DNA of 64,000 bases from Saussurea involucrata (GCA_033807775.1 CM066317.1:16627370-16691369); one strand, 5' to 3'. Numbered from the stretch's first letter, positions 1 to 11,290 are shown. Notes: generated by a model not told the origin, from the letters alone. Made by a program: numbers and translations.

Positions 1-156
1 CGACATAGGTTGGATCAAGAACGCGAAATCGAACGCGCAAACCGATTTGATAAAGACTTCGAGTTTTTCATGGCCCCACATGATCACCTTACGGGAAAAG
101 CTTTGAGGGTTACTTTAGCGAGAAAAGAGCAAATTCAAAAATTTCATGATTGGTAG
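1..156 (+). CDS. C-terminal end of Harbinger-associated protein (partial)
   Basis: An open frame runs from base 1 for 51 codons to TAG at 154-156. It is rich in charged residues (QERE, ERANR, KDFEFF) and ends ARKEQIQKFHDW. It sits inside a PIF/Harbinger element just upstream of the non-coding 3' end, where such elements keep the end of an accessory (Myb-like or NAM-associated) protein or of the transposase. The charged C-terminus fits the accessory protein better than the DDE transposase, but no catalytic motif is visible, so this is inference. The start lies outside the window. Confidence 0.5.
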   Translation, partial: RHRLDQEREIERANRFDKDFEFFMAPHDHLTGKALRVTLARKEQIQKFHDW

Positions 157-445
157 TGTTTTGTATTTTGTAATTTTTATTTTTAATGAATGGTATGAAT
201 TTTTATTTTTATTATTTATCTTATTTTTATTTATTAAAAATATATATTTTTATTTTTATTTTGTTAAATAATTAAATGTATAAATAAAAGAATTAAAATA
301 AATGAGGTGGCAAAAGGGTTTGAAGGAATGGGGTACATGTGTTTAGGGATTGTTAGGGATGGAGTGAGGGATAGGAGAAAAGCTGATGTGGCGCTGATGT
401 GAAGTGGAATATTTGAAAAATTCTTTCCATGGGGTACTGATGGCC
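1..445 (+). mobile_element. PIF/Harbinger element, right part (left end outside window)
   Basis: The right terminus reads ...CTGATGGCC at 445 and is followed by TAA, fitting a 3-bp TWA target site. The last 220 bp closely match the right part of the complete element at 10929-11603, whose ends are GGCCATC and GATGGCC flanked by TTA. The window opens inside the element's coding region. Terminal GGCCATC-type repeats and 3-bp TTA/TAA duplications are typical of PIF/Harbinger elements. The left TIR lies upstream of the window, so length and autonomy cannot be judged. Confidence 0.75.
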
Positions 446-567
446 TAAAAGTAAAATTAAATGAAGATACATTAATTGAGAGAAGATAGCTTTTTTTTAT
501 TACTCATAATTTGGTCTTTAATATCATTAAATATGGGTCCTTTTTGTTTCTTTATTATACATTTATA

Positions 568-709
568 GGGAAATTAATTAAAATACCCAAAATTTGACTT
601 TAACTTACCAAAATACCCATAATCTCGTTCGTTTTATCGAAATACCCAAAAATTCCGCAGTGGGGCCTGCGATCGCGGGTCAGTGCCCACGTGGCACCCC
701 TGTTTGGCC
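568..709 (+). repeat. Left TIR of the Mutator-like element
   Basis: This matches the reverse complement of 2503-2643 with scattered substitutions. It contains a run of AAATACCC repeats, then GCGATCGCG at about 669-677. Confidence 0.7.
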
Positions 710-1003
710 GCGGTAGCCGCGGAGCCCCCCCCCCCAAACTATGGCTGCGGTACACTTTTGGCTCCTGTCCGCGGTAGTAGCCCGCGGTGGTCCCGCGGTA
801 AATCGAAATTACAATTTTGGCCCCTCCAGTTTGGGCAAAAAATTACATTTTTGGTCCCTCTAGTTTTTAGGTTATCATTTTATGTAGTTGAGGTTGTTAA
901 TGTATTTTCCTTTCCATTTTAATGTATTTAATATAGAAATTAATTAAATAAAATATTTTTCCCATTTTAAGTTATTTAATAGGGAAATTAATTAAAAGAT
1001 GTA

Positions 1004-1636
1004 TCATTGCAAATCATCTTCCCAACCGAAACGAATACAGTGCAGGTAAACAAAGAATCTATTACTGGAAGGCGTCCTGGATTCCAGTGATGAAGTTAAC
1101 CTTTTCCTGATCACGTCCTCCAGTCCCGTGTAGTCCTCTTCGATTTCTTTTAGTTCCTCTTCTACTTTCTTAATCTGTCGTTGCACCTCCCGAATGCGAG
1201 CCCTAGTCATGGCCAATTCTCGTTTCTTCTCCGCTAGATACTCCATTTTCCCCTGATGAACCCCCCTGTTATGGTTCCACATAGCCTTTACCTTTTCGAT
1301 ATCGGCGTTCGCCTCATCAATGGATTTTTGCACTAAGGGAGTAATTCGTTGACTTTGTGGAAAACTCGTCGGCTGGGTACAATGATACACTGGTGGGCTT
1401 TTCCTGTCATTATCGAAGTGGTAATTCTCCCATGCCATCTCCCAGTCTTTTGCCTTCTCAGTCGTGAATGGATAATCGGCCGCAATTCGCCCATGGTTTC
1501 TCCACTCCCCGTCTGTTTCCGGTACCTTCCAGGTACTCCGGCGAGCTCCATCGTTCAGTGGTTGGTAGGCTGTCAAACGGGAAGTTCCAGCCCCATTCGC
1601 CGACCTGTTCCCCTTTGATCTTGAACCTCCAGCCAT
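1004..1636 (-). CDS. Hypothetical coiled-coil protein inside the Mutator-like element
   Basis: This frame encodes about 210 residues from the ATG at 1636. An in-frame ATG at 1753 gives 249 residues, but the extra 39 residues are hydrophobic and come from A+T-rich sequence, so the inner start (MAGGSRSKGN) is preferred. The N-terminus is basic and Gly/Ser-rich. Residues of about 60-100 hold several Trp (TWKVPET, EWRNHG, DWEMAWENY). About residues 125-190 form a Lys/Glu-rich helix (EKKRELAMTRARIREVQRQ, KKVEEELKEIEED) with coiled-coil character. I recognise no transposase motif and no known family. It is the only ORF in the element and may be an element-borne or captured gene. An upstream 7-codon exon (2205-2225) with a GTAAGT donor may belong to it. 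Confidence 0.45.
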   Translation of the reverse strand: MAGGSRSKGNRSANGAGTSRLTAYQPLNDGARRSTWKVPETDGEWRNHGRIAADYPFTTEKAKDWEMAWENYHFDNDRKSPPVYHCTQPTSFPQSQRITPLVQKSIDEANADIEKVKAMWNHNRGVHQGKMEYLAEKKRELAMTRARIREVQRQIKKVEEELKEIEEDYTGLEDVIRKRLTSSLESRTPSSNRFFVYLHCIRFGWEDDLQ

Positions 1637-1729
1637 AGTGTTAAGAAAAACGAGAGAATGTTTGTAAACGGTGTAGAGGGTATAAAAGATAGATAGCAAG
1701 TTGTGAATTACTATTTCATCATGCCATCT

Positions 1730-2050
1730 AACATTTATTTTTATAAAAAACACTCATCTTTTTATAAATAAAAACACTAACATATTTTTTTATAAAAAAC
1801 ACTCTAACATTTATATTTATAAAAACACTCATCTTTTTATAAAAAAAACACTAACATATTTTTTTTATAAAAAACACTCTAACATTTATTTTTATAAAAA
1901 AACTCATCTTTTTATAAAAAAAAACACTAACATATTTTATTTTTTAAAAACACTCATCTTTTTATTAAAAAAACACTAACATATTTTTTTATAAAAAACA
2001 CTCTAAATCTTTTTTAAAAAAAACACTATAACATCTTTAAAAAAAAACTC
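1730..2050. repeat. A+T-rich tandem repeat, unit about 75 bp
   Basis: Units beginning AACATTTA start at 1730, 1806 and 1881 and then decay. Each unit holds several TTTTATAAAAAACACT blocks. The array lies upstream of the ORF at 1004-1636. Confidence 0.75.
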
Positions 2051-2204
2051 TAACATCTATAATAAACACAACATTATAACATACAAATAACACATTCAAA
2101 CATACAACAAAGTTAAAAACACTCTAACAACATACATATCATATATTTTAAAATTTAAAATAACAACATAAAGGAAAACTACAACAAACTTAAGAAAAAC
2201 TTAC

Positions 2205-2225
2205 CAAACTAGTAACACGTGCCAT
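2205..2225 (-). other. Possible first coding exon with splice donor
   Basis: On the minus strand an ATG at 2225 opens seven codons that end exactly at a consensus donor (TTTG/GTAAGT, GT at 2204-2203). A CTATAAGAGG box lies about 110 bp further upstream (around 2335). Together these look like the promoter and first exon of the gene at 1004-1636, with the 75-bp repeats inside the intron. I could not identify the acceptor with certainty. Confidence 0.3.
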
Positions 2226-2502
2226 CTTCAATCCGAGCGCGTATTCCACACGACAAATTGAGAGAGTTTGGGACTTGGGAGAGAATTATTAAAAGAGAAG
2301 TGGTGGCCGGATTGAGGTCCCCCACCCTCTCCTCTTATAGCCGCGGATGAGGAGGGTGGGGGTTGTGATTCATTAATGAAATTAGGGTTTCAACCCTGGG
2401 ATGACACGTGGCGCGGCAATCTCGCGATCGCGGGGTACCACCGAGGGACATGGGCCGAAAATGCTACCGCGGGCATTCTTGAGGGGCCTCTGCGGGACTT
2501 TT

Positions 2503-2643
2503 GGCCAAACAGGGGTGCCATGTGGGCACTGATCCGCGATCGCGGGACCCATTGAAGAATTTTTGGGTATTTCGGTAAAACGAACGAGATTGTAGGTATT
2601 TTGGTAAGTCAAAGTCAAATATTGGGTATTTTAATTAATTTTC
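2503..2643 (-). repeat. Right TIR of the Mutator-like element
   Basis: Inverted partner of 568-709. It holds GGGTATTT blocks and the palindromic GCGATCGC core. Confidence 0.7.
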
Positions 2644-2699
2644 TTTTATTTTATGGTGGAGAGTTTTAGTTTCTTTCAAGTCAGGACTAGGGGTGAGCA

Positions 2700-2835
2700 T
2701 CGGTCGGGTCGGGTCGGGTTCGGCCCAAAAACCCCCAACCCGATCGGGTTTCGGGTGGATGATACAGGCCCCGAAACCCGTCCAAAGTATTGTTCGGGTT
2801 TCGGGTGGATCGGTTCGGGTTTCGGGTTTTGGGGT
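2700..2835. repeat. Subterminal GGGTTTCGGGT repeats of the hAT element
   Basis: Many copies of TCGGG(T) and GGGTTTCGGGT lie in this stretch and in the matching stretch at 10560-10705. Such arrays are typical transposase-binding regions of hAT elements; the binding role here is inferred. Confidence 0.6.
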
Positions 2836-2897
2836 ATAAAATACATTGTTGCGTGATGCTAGTTCTATGTTTGCATGCGAAACCGTTGATCACAATT

Positions 2898-3014
2898 AAA
2901 CACACACACACCTCACACACACACGTACATCACAATTAAACACACACACACAGCTTAAACACACACACACACAACACACATACTCGCTTAAAGTCTTAAA
3001 CACACACACACACA
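2898..3014. repeat. CA microsatellite (left part)
   Basis: Interrupted (CA)n and TTAAACACAC repeats. The same kind of repeat resumes at 10382-10440, so the LARD inserted into this microsatellite. That is why its 5-bp target duplication cannot be read cleanly. Confidence 0.8.
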
Positions 3015-4608
3015 TGTAACGACCCAAACAATTTTAAACATGCAATTTATATAAAATAAACCATCCCAAAATCGTGTCTCAAAATTTCTTACATAACATC
3101 CAAAATTTGGTTGGCGGAACAACCTACACAACTGAGAATAATACTAAACTGAACTATAGTGTCGCTACACTATCAAGCTTCCTCGCTAACCGCCCTGCTC
3201 ACTTGCCAGAGCCTTTCATTACCTGTTTCCCTGAAAAGATTTTAATTTGAAAACGCGAGGGTTAGACCATGAGGTCTAGTGAGTCCCTCTTAACAGTTAT
3301 CAAGCGTTTAAAAACAGTTCATAAGTTTCAATATAAATCATCCACAAATCTGTTCGTATAAAATCGTTTACGGAATAGGTCCGCCACATAAATCATTCAC
3401 GGAATAGGTCCGCCCCATAAATCATTCACGGAATAGGTCCGCCCCATAAATTAGCACCCTGAAGTCACCCTTTGGTGACAACGAGTCAGTCTCATGCTGC
3501 CTTACAGGGTCACACTTCCCATGGCATAAACGGGTCACACCTCCCGGCACGAGCTGGCGGGCCACACCCCCCGACTTAGCCAATTTACATCTCAAACAAT
3601 GTATGCATACATCCCATTTAAAACTGTAAACAACTTTCATGCAATTAAAAGCATAAGAATAAAACATGACATTTCTCATCATGTACTCGCTTTAGAAAAC
3701 ACGTTAAAAAGCACGTATTTTAGTTAGAAAACTCACCTGAAGCTCTTACTTCTCTTTTCTAATCTGTTCCCGACTCCCAATTTATTTTCCTGAATAAATA
3801 GACAGAACATAAGATGATCACTTAACTTTCCGGACACAACTCCTTTCCGGACATCCACACTTTCCGGACGACACCATATCCTGGACAACCACACTTTCCG
3901 GACGACACCACATTTCGGACATCACTAAATCCCGGGTACTTCTTACTTACCGGACACTAGACTCACCGGACACTTATACTCACCGGACAAATACTTACCG
4001 GGTATCCCTCTCATCCGGACAGTTCCCGCATCCGGTAACCTTCAACCGATTCAACGTATCCGGACGTCTAGAAGACTTTCGAACGCTGGACGAGTTTTAA
4101 GACCAAAAATCTTGCTAAACACTCCACAAACAGGTCGAAAATGCGATAAGCAACTACATAAATGTTCTATATCCATTTCTCCACAAAACTTACTAATTAA
4201 ACTCAATTTAAAGGTGTTTAAATCTTCCATTTGGGCCTCATTCAACTTTACCAAGCAAGAACCCTCAAAACACCCAAAATCATCAAAACAACTTAAATGA
4301 AGTTATGGATTAGGAAATACCTGATAGGCTTCTTGCAGAAACGAATTCCAACACTATTCCCTCTTCAGATTCAAAGATTGATGACTCTCTCTTCAAATGC
4401 ACCAAAAACTCCCCAAAAACATCTTTCTCATTTCTTTCTACTAATCAGCCGCAAACAAGGGAGTGAGAGGCACACCTAGGGTTTTATGCCAATCATTTTG
4501 TCAATAACCCTATTCCTTATCTACAAGTTGCACCCCTCAACTTTCATCTTTAACAAATTCTTCCCCAAAACTTGAAACTCTAACAATTTGGTCACGGTTA
4601 CTACAACA
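3015..4608 (-). repeat. 3' LTR of the LARD
   Basis: It starts TGTAACGACC and ends CTACAACA on the plus strand, giving TG...CA ends on the minus strand. It carries the two conserved LTR hairpins (3109-3124 and 3263-3278), three copies of a CGGAATAGGTCCGCC repeat (3373-3450) and a CCGGAC array (3825-4070). Confidence 0.85.
3825..4070. repeat. CCGGAC repeat array inside the LARD LTR
   Basis: About a dozen copies of (T/A)CCGGACA(C/T) at irregular 15-25 bp spacing. The partner array is at about 9595-9850 in the other LTR. Similar CCGGA arrays occur in three other elements of the window. Confidence 0.75.
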
Positions 4609-4616
4609 CTCCCCCC

Positions 4617-4871
4617 TCAAAAGAATTCCTTCCTCGGAATTCCATTTTCAAAAAGATGAGGGTATCTAGACTTCATATCTGATTCTACTTCCCACGTTGC
4701 CTCTCGTCCCATATACCTCCATTGAACTTTAACCAAACGAACTTCCTTATTCCTTGTTTTCCGAACCTTACTGTCTACGATCTCCATTGGCTCCTCTTCG
4801 TACATCAATTTCTCGTCAATACTGACATCTTCTAACGGAATAGCCACATCGGCTCTCCACCAAAGAGACAT
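4617..4871 (-). pseudogene. Chromodomain remnant of gypsy pol (C-terminus)
   Basis: The 84-codon frame matches the last part of integrase in Tekay/Del chromoviruses: an IPLEDVSIDEKL linker, then EEEPMEIVDSKVRKTRNKEV, VKVQWRYMGREATWE and SRYPHLF, which is the chromodomain pattern. Chromodomains of this class direct insertion into heterochromatin. The frame upstream is broken. It ends at the purine tract next to the 3' LTR, exactly where the end of pol belongs. The nearly intact gypsy element at 47365 carries the full-length counterpart. Confidence 0.8.
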
Positions 4872-7800
4872 GCATCACACTATGAATTTCTTCTCAAAAT
4901 CTCATCGAGTACCTCAAGATCGCGCACTATCTATTCAACTTTCATAACTTCGACGGATCCACAGACTTAGTCCATCTTACCTTCCTCTCAAACTTCAAGG
5001 CTCAAAAGCCTTATGTTATACAATCCAACAACTCAGTTCTACTCGGTCACCGCAAACCGTTCTGATGGAAAACATAACCGTACACCATACTTTGGAATCG
5101 CCCTCGGCAAGTCACCACTTTGCTATGTCGTGTCATCTTGCACTATTTACTTGCAACCTCTCCGAATGCTATACACGCTTAAATACCACTAGAAGAATCC
5201 AAGGCCAACCGCACCTCCATTTGCTCGTTTCTGCCCCCACGCCGGGACTCACGGTTTTACAACACGTCTACTTACGGTCTCTCATACCCCTTTACTTCCT
5301 TAAAAGAAGGAACTTGGCGGAAATTCCCCGCCACTACAACGAGAATCTAAAACCAGGAACCATCACTCACCTGACCACTTGGCACAAGGCCACCCTTGCA
5401 CCTCCTGACGAACTCACACCTAAGAGTTCCCTCCTCGGGTTACATGTAATTCTAGATCACTTCTTCCAACCGACATACGTCTATGCAGAACACATTCCCT
5501 TCCTGAATCACATCGGCTACAGCTCGACAACCAATTCGTACGTTCTCACCACTTCATCATTTCACACTTAACGTGACTAATAGTAGGAAACCTCTATAAT
5601 TCCTTATTGGAGTGCTCACCTATCCGAATTGAACTTATCCTGAAGGCTCATCAACTTCTTCTGACTGCCACAAGCGTCCAGTCACGTAACATAACTTCGG
5701 TTACCCCCACTCAACTAGGAGGAGTAACCATGATCGCACCCTGCTGTTCTCAATAGCTTACACTGAACGATCAGTTCGTTTGAACGTTTCTCACAACATC
5801 ACCATCTCAACTCAAATCATTCAACTGCCTTATCCACTTCTTTCCTGCACCAGACGTACACAAATCCCCTTCCTCAAAACTCTTTCCAGAAGTTCGCACA
5901 CTTACCGATGGCATTCTATGCACGCTACTCCACCTCTCGGTGTCACTGACAAGCTTACTACTTCTAACCTTTTCCTTTATTTCGACGTACTATCTTCACC
6001 TCTCCACAGTAACGTGGAGCACCGCCTCTCAAGCATTACTTGCCTCTCTCTTCCGACCTTTTCACTTGCTGAAACATTCTCTCATTACTACACATAAGAA
6101 ACAATTCACATTCTTCAAAGATTTCGCATCTACTACACCACATCTTCGACTAACCCATCCATCGCCTTCTCTAAAACTTCCAATGATTTCAACAACATAC
6201 TTACTTAGCAATTCACACAATCAAAAACACTTGGTTTCTTATTTGGGTAGTCACTCACTTCCGCTCCGACATTCTATTCCGACACAAGCCAATTCACAAC
6301 GCCAACTTACAAACCACGTGCTCCAACAACTTGATTAACCAATTGTACACCTCATCCGGAACCCCCGAAAAGGCTCCCATCTGATGCTTCCTCTTCCTAA
6401 CGTCACACTACTACAACACTGACTGGCACATTTATCTAGGCAATTGCTGCCACTACGCGACCGTACATTCTCCACCCATAACATCTCGTTGCAGACCAGG
6501 TCTCCCATGGTCATTCGTGCACAACTCAAACTTACTCTCATGTTCTCCCGCATAAATAACCGAGTCTATCTCGCTACTTTGTCTCCCCCAACTCTAGTTG
6601 AACCACAACTCACGAATTTCTGATTAACTCTAACATACTCGTTTCTTGCTAGCTCTTTGCGATCCCAAACCATTACATAGACAGGGCACAATCCCTCACA
6701 GATAGACATAATCTATACACTTACTTTGTTCGTGCTAAATACTACCTCTTTTACGAACCATCCACCTCGTAAGTAAAACGCTTATCTAAAGCAACAGTTT
6801 TTCACTAGATTAACACTCCCATAGGGTGGTCCTTCGACTTTCAACCTTCTGATTCTAGTATTCGGCCTCATACACTTTACACAACTTCCAACTCCGACGT
6901 CAACAGTTGACCTGTTGATACTTCCTTAACTTATTCTTCAACAAGGGTCCCTTACGGAACCTAATCCTCCCGACATATCATTATCGAATTTACATCTCAT
7001 CTTCCTCATTTCGAACTCACTCATGCAACGTCAATATTACAAGATCATCTTAAAACTCTTATTCGACGTCGAGGATATTTCATTCCTACTTCACCACACT
7101 ACTCATAACGAGTTGCTAATACTAACACCTTGATGACTTCCAGTCTTTCCTCTGGACACCACCGTCCTTCGGCAACTGTATTTCCAGTTACCTACCAAGG
7201 GTACAGACCCTCATACAACCGACATCAAAGTCCACTTCCGACTCTTTCACTGTTCGCCTCTCTTCTTGAACACAAAAACCAAAATTACAACATTCTCCTC
7301 AGATTGTCCGACCCTCTCCACTCTCGGAGTCCCTCCTTATCTTAAAACGTAAAATTCTATGACCTAGTGAGTTCATAGCCTTCATGCATGACAACGCGAT
7401 AAATAAATCATTTCACACTTTTTATCCTTTTGAAGAAACAACACTTGGAAACAACTTGGGTATACACGACCCCAACATTCTCATAACCCCAATGCCCTGC
7501 ACAACGATCTCGAGAATCGTTCGCATGCAACTTTCCATAAAACTTAATCTTACTCCACCAAAAATATGTCGTTACGACAGAAATATATTGGGTGAAAATC
7601 TTTTCATACGACCACATCCTGAAAGAAATTACCGACACGAAGTAAACCATTCGGTTCTCACACTCATTTATATAACTTCAACATGTCAATACTCATTTTG
7701 GTTAAAAAAAGTTTTGCATTCAATCGTTTTCTTGACTTTTTGCAACAATTTAACTCGTCACGAAAGGAGTGGAATATTTTGCAACTCGTAAACCTCAAAA

Positions 7801-8792
7801 CTTTATTGTGCGATGTAAATGGATTTGCATTTTTCTTTAAACATACGCTTGCACACACCGACTCATATTTGATCAAATTTGAAATTTACACATTTACTTT
7901 ACTTAAGAAAAATTTCATGTACAACTCAATGCATGAAACTCTACTTGCAATTGAAGGCTACTCACTCAAACAAGGTCAATCGCTTTACTCACGCAACTTA
8001 TCATGGACACTCTACCCCTGACCAGTGGTCGCCCTCTCGGCCTTGCAACAACTTGCTATACATACATTCAACGGTCCACTTACTCAACCATTTCATACTA
8101 TTTTCGCCTTGACCATTTCATCTCGTATTATACCTCTACACGCTTTCAGTCCTCTACAGAAATCTTTCTTCACTGATCCTGCCACCGAACAACTCAACTA
8201 AGAGTCAGGATTCTAATCCTCTGTTCGCTCCGGAATTGACACTTCCAAGATCTAGGCACTGCCCTTCCTTACCATTCGAACTGATCTATCCCACGATTTC
8301 TAAAACTGGGATTCTCCGGCAACAGGAGTCTTACACGAAAATCAATCATTCATCCTCTTCGAATCCACGAAGATCTACCTCAAGACGACTCATAACATTC
8401 TATACAACATCTCCTCTCTACGATGTATACATACATCTCATCATAAGTGATCTCTCACGATGCTTCCCCATCAGGGGTCTTGCTGACATTCTAGATTACA
8501 GAAACATGTCATAAACACTAGCTTCTGACTACCACTTCGGAATGATAAGGCAGGTTAAGCACATACATGTACCTGTAAGTTCGCAATTTCACTGGCCAGG
8601 TGGAATTTCAAACTTACCTTACATGACAGTCCTCAGTACCCTATTAGTCCTATCTCTATAATAGTGTCCTCCTAACGCATTTCTTGTATCTACAATAGTG
8701 CCCTCCTAACGCATTTCCTGATTCTCAGTTGTGATTTCTACTCCCAAGTTTAAGTTTAGGCCCGTCCGGTCACCTAAATCCCTTAAACTATG
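4872..8792 (-). other. Internal region of the LARD, no recognisable genes
   Basis: About 3.9 kb, pyrimidine-rich on the plus strand, between the pol remnant and the primer site. I looked for protease (DSGA), reverse transcriptase (FIDD/YVDD) and integrase signatures on both strands and saw none. The plus-strand ORFs here (for example 5065-5571) show no family resemblance. They are probably chance ORFs favoured by the biased composition. Confidence 0.55.
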
Positions 8793-8804
8793 GCTCTGAT
8801 ACCA
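8793..8804 (-). other. Primer binding site (initiator Met-tRNA) of the LARD
   Basis: The minus strand reads TGGTATCAGAGC two bases downstream of the 5' LTR. This complements the 3' end of plant initiator Met-tRNA and sets the element's orientation. Confidence 0.85.
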
Positions 8805-8806
8805 AT

Positions 8807-10381
8807 TGTAACGACCCAAACAATTTTAAACATGCAATTTATATAAAATAAACCATCCCAAAATCGCGTCTCAAAATTTCTTACATAACATCCAAAATTT
8901 GGTTGGCGGAACAACCTACACAACTGAGAATAATACTAAACTGAACTATAGTGTCGCTACCTATCTAGCTTCCTCGCTAACCGCCCTGCTCACTTGCCAG
9001 AGCCTTTCATTACCTGTTTCCCTGAAAAGGTTTTAATTTGAAAACGCGAGGGTTAGACCATGAGGTCTAGTGAGTCCCTCTTAACAGTTATCAAGCATTT
9101 AAAAACAGTTCATAAGTTTCAATATAAATCATCCACAAATATGTTCGTATAAAATCGTTCACGGAATAGGTCCGCCCCATAAATCATTCACGGAATAGGT
9201 CCGCCCCATAAATTAGCACCCTGAAGTCACCCTAGGGTGACAACGATTCAGTCTCATGCTGCCTTACAGGGTCACACTTCCCATGGCATAAACGGGTCAC
9301 ACCTCCCGGCACGAGCTGGCGGGCCACCCCCCCCCCCCGACTTAGCCAATTTGCATCTCAAACAATGTATGCATACATCCCATTTAAAAGTGTAAACAAC
9401 TTTCATGCAATTAAAAGCATACGAATAAAACATGGCATTTCTCATCATGTACTCGCTTTAGAAAACACGTTAAAAAGCACGTATTTTAGTTAGAAAACTC
9501 ACCTGAAGCTCTTACTTCTCTTTTCTAATCTGTTCCCGACTCCCAATTGATTTTCCTGAATAAATAGACAGAACATAAGATGATCACTTAACTTTCCGGA
9601 CACAACTCCTTTCCGGACATCCACACTTTTCGGACGACACCATATCCCGGACAACCACACTTTCCGGACGACACCACATTCCGGATATCACTAAATCTCG
9701 GGTACTTCTTACTTACCGGACAGTAGACTCACCGGACACTTATACTCACCGGACAAATACTTACCGGGTATCCCTCTCATCCGGACAGTTCCCGCATCCG
9801 GGAACCTTCAACCGATTCAACGTATCCGGACGTCTAGAAGACTTTTCGGACGAACGCTGGACGAGTTTTAAGACCAAAAATCTTGCTAAACACTCCACAA
9901 ACAGGTCGAAAATGCGATAAGCAACTACATAAATGTTCTATAACCATTTCTCCACAAAACTTACTAATTAAACTCAATTTAAAGGTGTTTAAATCTTCCA
10001 TTTGGGCCTCATTCAACTTTACCAAGCAAGAACCCTCAAAACACCCAAAATCATCAAAACAACTTAAATGAAGTTATGGATTAGGATATACCTGATAGGC
10101 TTCTTGCAGAAACGAATTCCAACACTATTCCCTCTTCAGATTCAAAGATTGATGACTCTCTCTCTTCAAATGCACCAAAAACTCCCCAAAAACCTCTTTC
10201 TCATTTCTTTCTACTAATCAGCCGCAAATAAGGGAGTGAGAGACACACCTAGGGTTTTATGCCAATCATTTGGTCAATAACCCTATTCCTTATCTACAAG
10301 TTGCACCCCTCAACTTTCAGCTTTAACAAATTCTTCCCCAAAACTTGAAACTCTAACAATTTGGTCACGGTTACTACAACA
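8807..10381 (-). repeat. 5' LTR of the LARD
   Basis: Near-identical partner of 3015-4608. It has two rather than three copies of the CGGAATAGGTCCGCC repeat and a lengthened C run near 9330. It carries the same hairpins at 8901-8916 and 9054-9069. Confidence 0.85.
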
Positions 10382-10402
10382 CACAACACACATACTCAGC
10401 TT

Positions 10403-10433
<31 letters not shown>

Positions 10434-10440
10434 TCACACA
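10382..10440. repeat. CA microsatellite (right part)
   Basis: (CA)n continuation of 2898-3014 on the far side of the LARD. Confidence 0.85.
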
Positions 10441-10733
10441 TACTTAGTTCACACAAAAATAGTCTTTTCAATTTATTTCAATGTCTAAAATAGAAAATTA
10501 GAAATAGAAATTATAAATATATATTTACGATTTATTGGAAAAAAAAATATTTTTTTAAAAAGTTCAGGTTTCGGTCGGGTTCGGGTTTGGGAAAACCCAA
10601 CCCAAACCGAACCGTAATACCTTGATCGGGTTTCGGGTTTCGGTTAATCGGGTGGCTCAAGTTCGGGTACATCGGGTTTCGGGTCGGTCCGGTTTTTCGG
10701 GTCGGCCGAGTTTTGCTCACCCCTAGTCAAGAC

Positions 10734-10928
10734 CCACCTGCCGCCTCCATTTTCTGATGTGGAAATTATACTTATATTGTAGTTTTTGATGCGAAATAAA
10801 TAACATTAAACAATTTGCATAAATTTATCCCATGCAACTTTTTTTGTCAGAAAATTCAATTTCTTTCACATGAAAATTGAACTCGCTTCAAATCTATTTA
10901 TTTATTTATTTACAAGGTGGTGTTGTTA
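10734..10928. other. Unassigned spacer
   Basis: A+T-rich sequence between the hAT and Harbinger elements. It holds a (TTTA) run near 10900. Nothing else recognised. Confidence 0.5.
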
Positions 10929-11138
10929 GGCCATCCGTAGCCCAGCGGGATGGAGGGCGGGATGGAGCGGGAAGGGCTACGGCCCATGCGGGGTATGCGG
11001 GGCGGGATGGAATCCGGGGATGGGATCCCGATCCATCCCGAAGGGTTTTTAAAAAAAAAATTAATTAAATTTTTAAAAATAAAGCCGTTCAACGGCTCTT
11101 TGTAAAAAAAAATTCTCAATTTAATCCCACTATATATT

Positions 11139-11290
11139 TAACCCTCAACCTCTTATTTCTCACACCTCTCAACCTCTTATTTCTCACACCTCTCAACCTC
11201 TTATTTTTCACACCTCTCAAATTCTCTCAACCTCTTATTTCTCACACCTCTCAAACTCTCTCAACCTCTTATTTTTCACACCTCTCTCAT
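11139..11290 (+). repeat. About 24-bp tandem repeat in the Harbinger leader
   Basis: About five copies of a unit built from CTCTCAACCTCTTATTT and CTCACAC, directly upstream of the truncated ORF. It is pyrimidine-rich and probably 5' UTR or promoter of the parent gene. Confidence 0.8.

Larger units (their letters stand above)
568..2643. mobile_element. Mutator-like element with about 142-bp terminal inverted repeats
   Basis: Bases 568-709 and 2503-2643 are imperfect inverted copies of each other, both starting AAATTAATTAAAATACCC at the outer end and holding GCGATCGCG and a GTGGCACCCCTGTTTGGCC block inside. TIRs over 100 bp are the hallmark of MULEs. I see no clean 9-bp target duplication. The interior holds one minus-strand ORF, a 75-bp tandem repeat and a putative minus-strand promoter end, but no recognisable MuDR transposase, so the element is probably non-autonomous. 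The outer TIR sequence also appears in the foldback MITE at 60091-60450. Confidence 0.65.
3015..10381 (-). mobile_element. Ty3/gypsy-derived LARD (non-autonomous LTR retrotransposon)
   Basis: Two long LTRs (3015-4608 and 8807-10381) flank an internal region of 4.2 kb. The minus-strand orientation follows from the primer binding site beside the right LTR (TGGTATCAGAGC complement at 8793-8804, initiator Met-tRNA) and the purine tract beside the left LTR (4609-4618). Only the extreme end of pol, a chromodomain remnant at 4617-4871, is recognisable. I find no reverse transcriptase or integrase signature in the rest, which fits a LARD mobilised by relatives. The LTRs differ by a handful of substitutions and one copy-number change of a 29-bp repeat. 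Confidence 0.8.
2688..10725. mobile_element. hAT-type DNA element, interrupted by a LARD
   Basis: The ends are inverted copies, TAGGGGTGAGCA at 2688 and TGCTCACCCCTA ending at 10725. They are flanked by GTCAGGAC (2680-2687) and GTCAAGAC (10726-10733), a 7-of-8 match fitting the 8-bp hAT target duplication. Next to each terminus is a subterminal array of TCGGGTTTCGGGT repeats (2700-2835 and 10560-10705). A CA-repeat interior is split by the LTR element at 3015-10381. Without that insertion the element is about 670 bp and has no transposase, so it is non-autonomous. Confidence 0.75.

Noticed and set aside
559..2652. A 9-bp target duplication for the Mutator-like element
   Set aside because: Flanks ACATTTATA and TTTTATTTT do not match; only A+T-richness is shared.
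2898..3014. Regularly spaced CACACA repeats as a CRISPR-like array
   Set aside because: This is an ordinary CA microsatellite in a eukaryotic genome; no spacers of constant length.
5065..8514. Several plus-strand ORFs of 70-170 residues (5065-5571, 5780-6097, 5940-6338, 7384-7791, 7683-8021)
   Set aside because: They overlap in different frames, lie in a pyrimidine-rich LARD interior read opposite to the element, and resemble no family.
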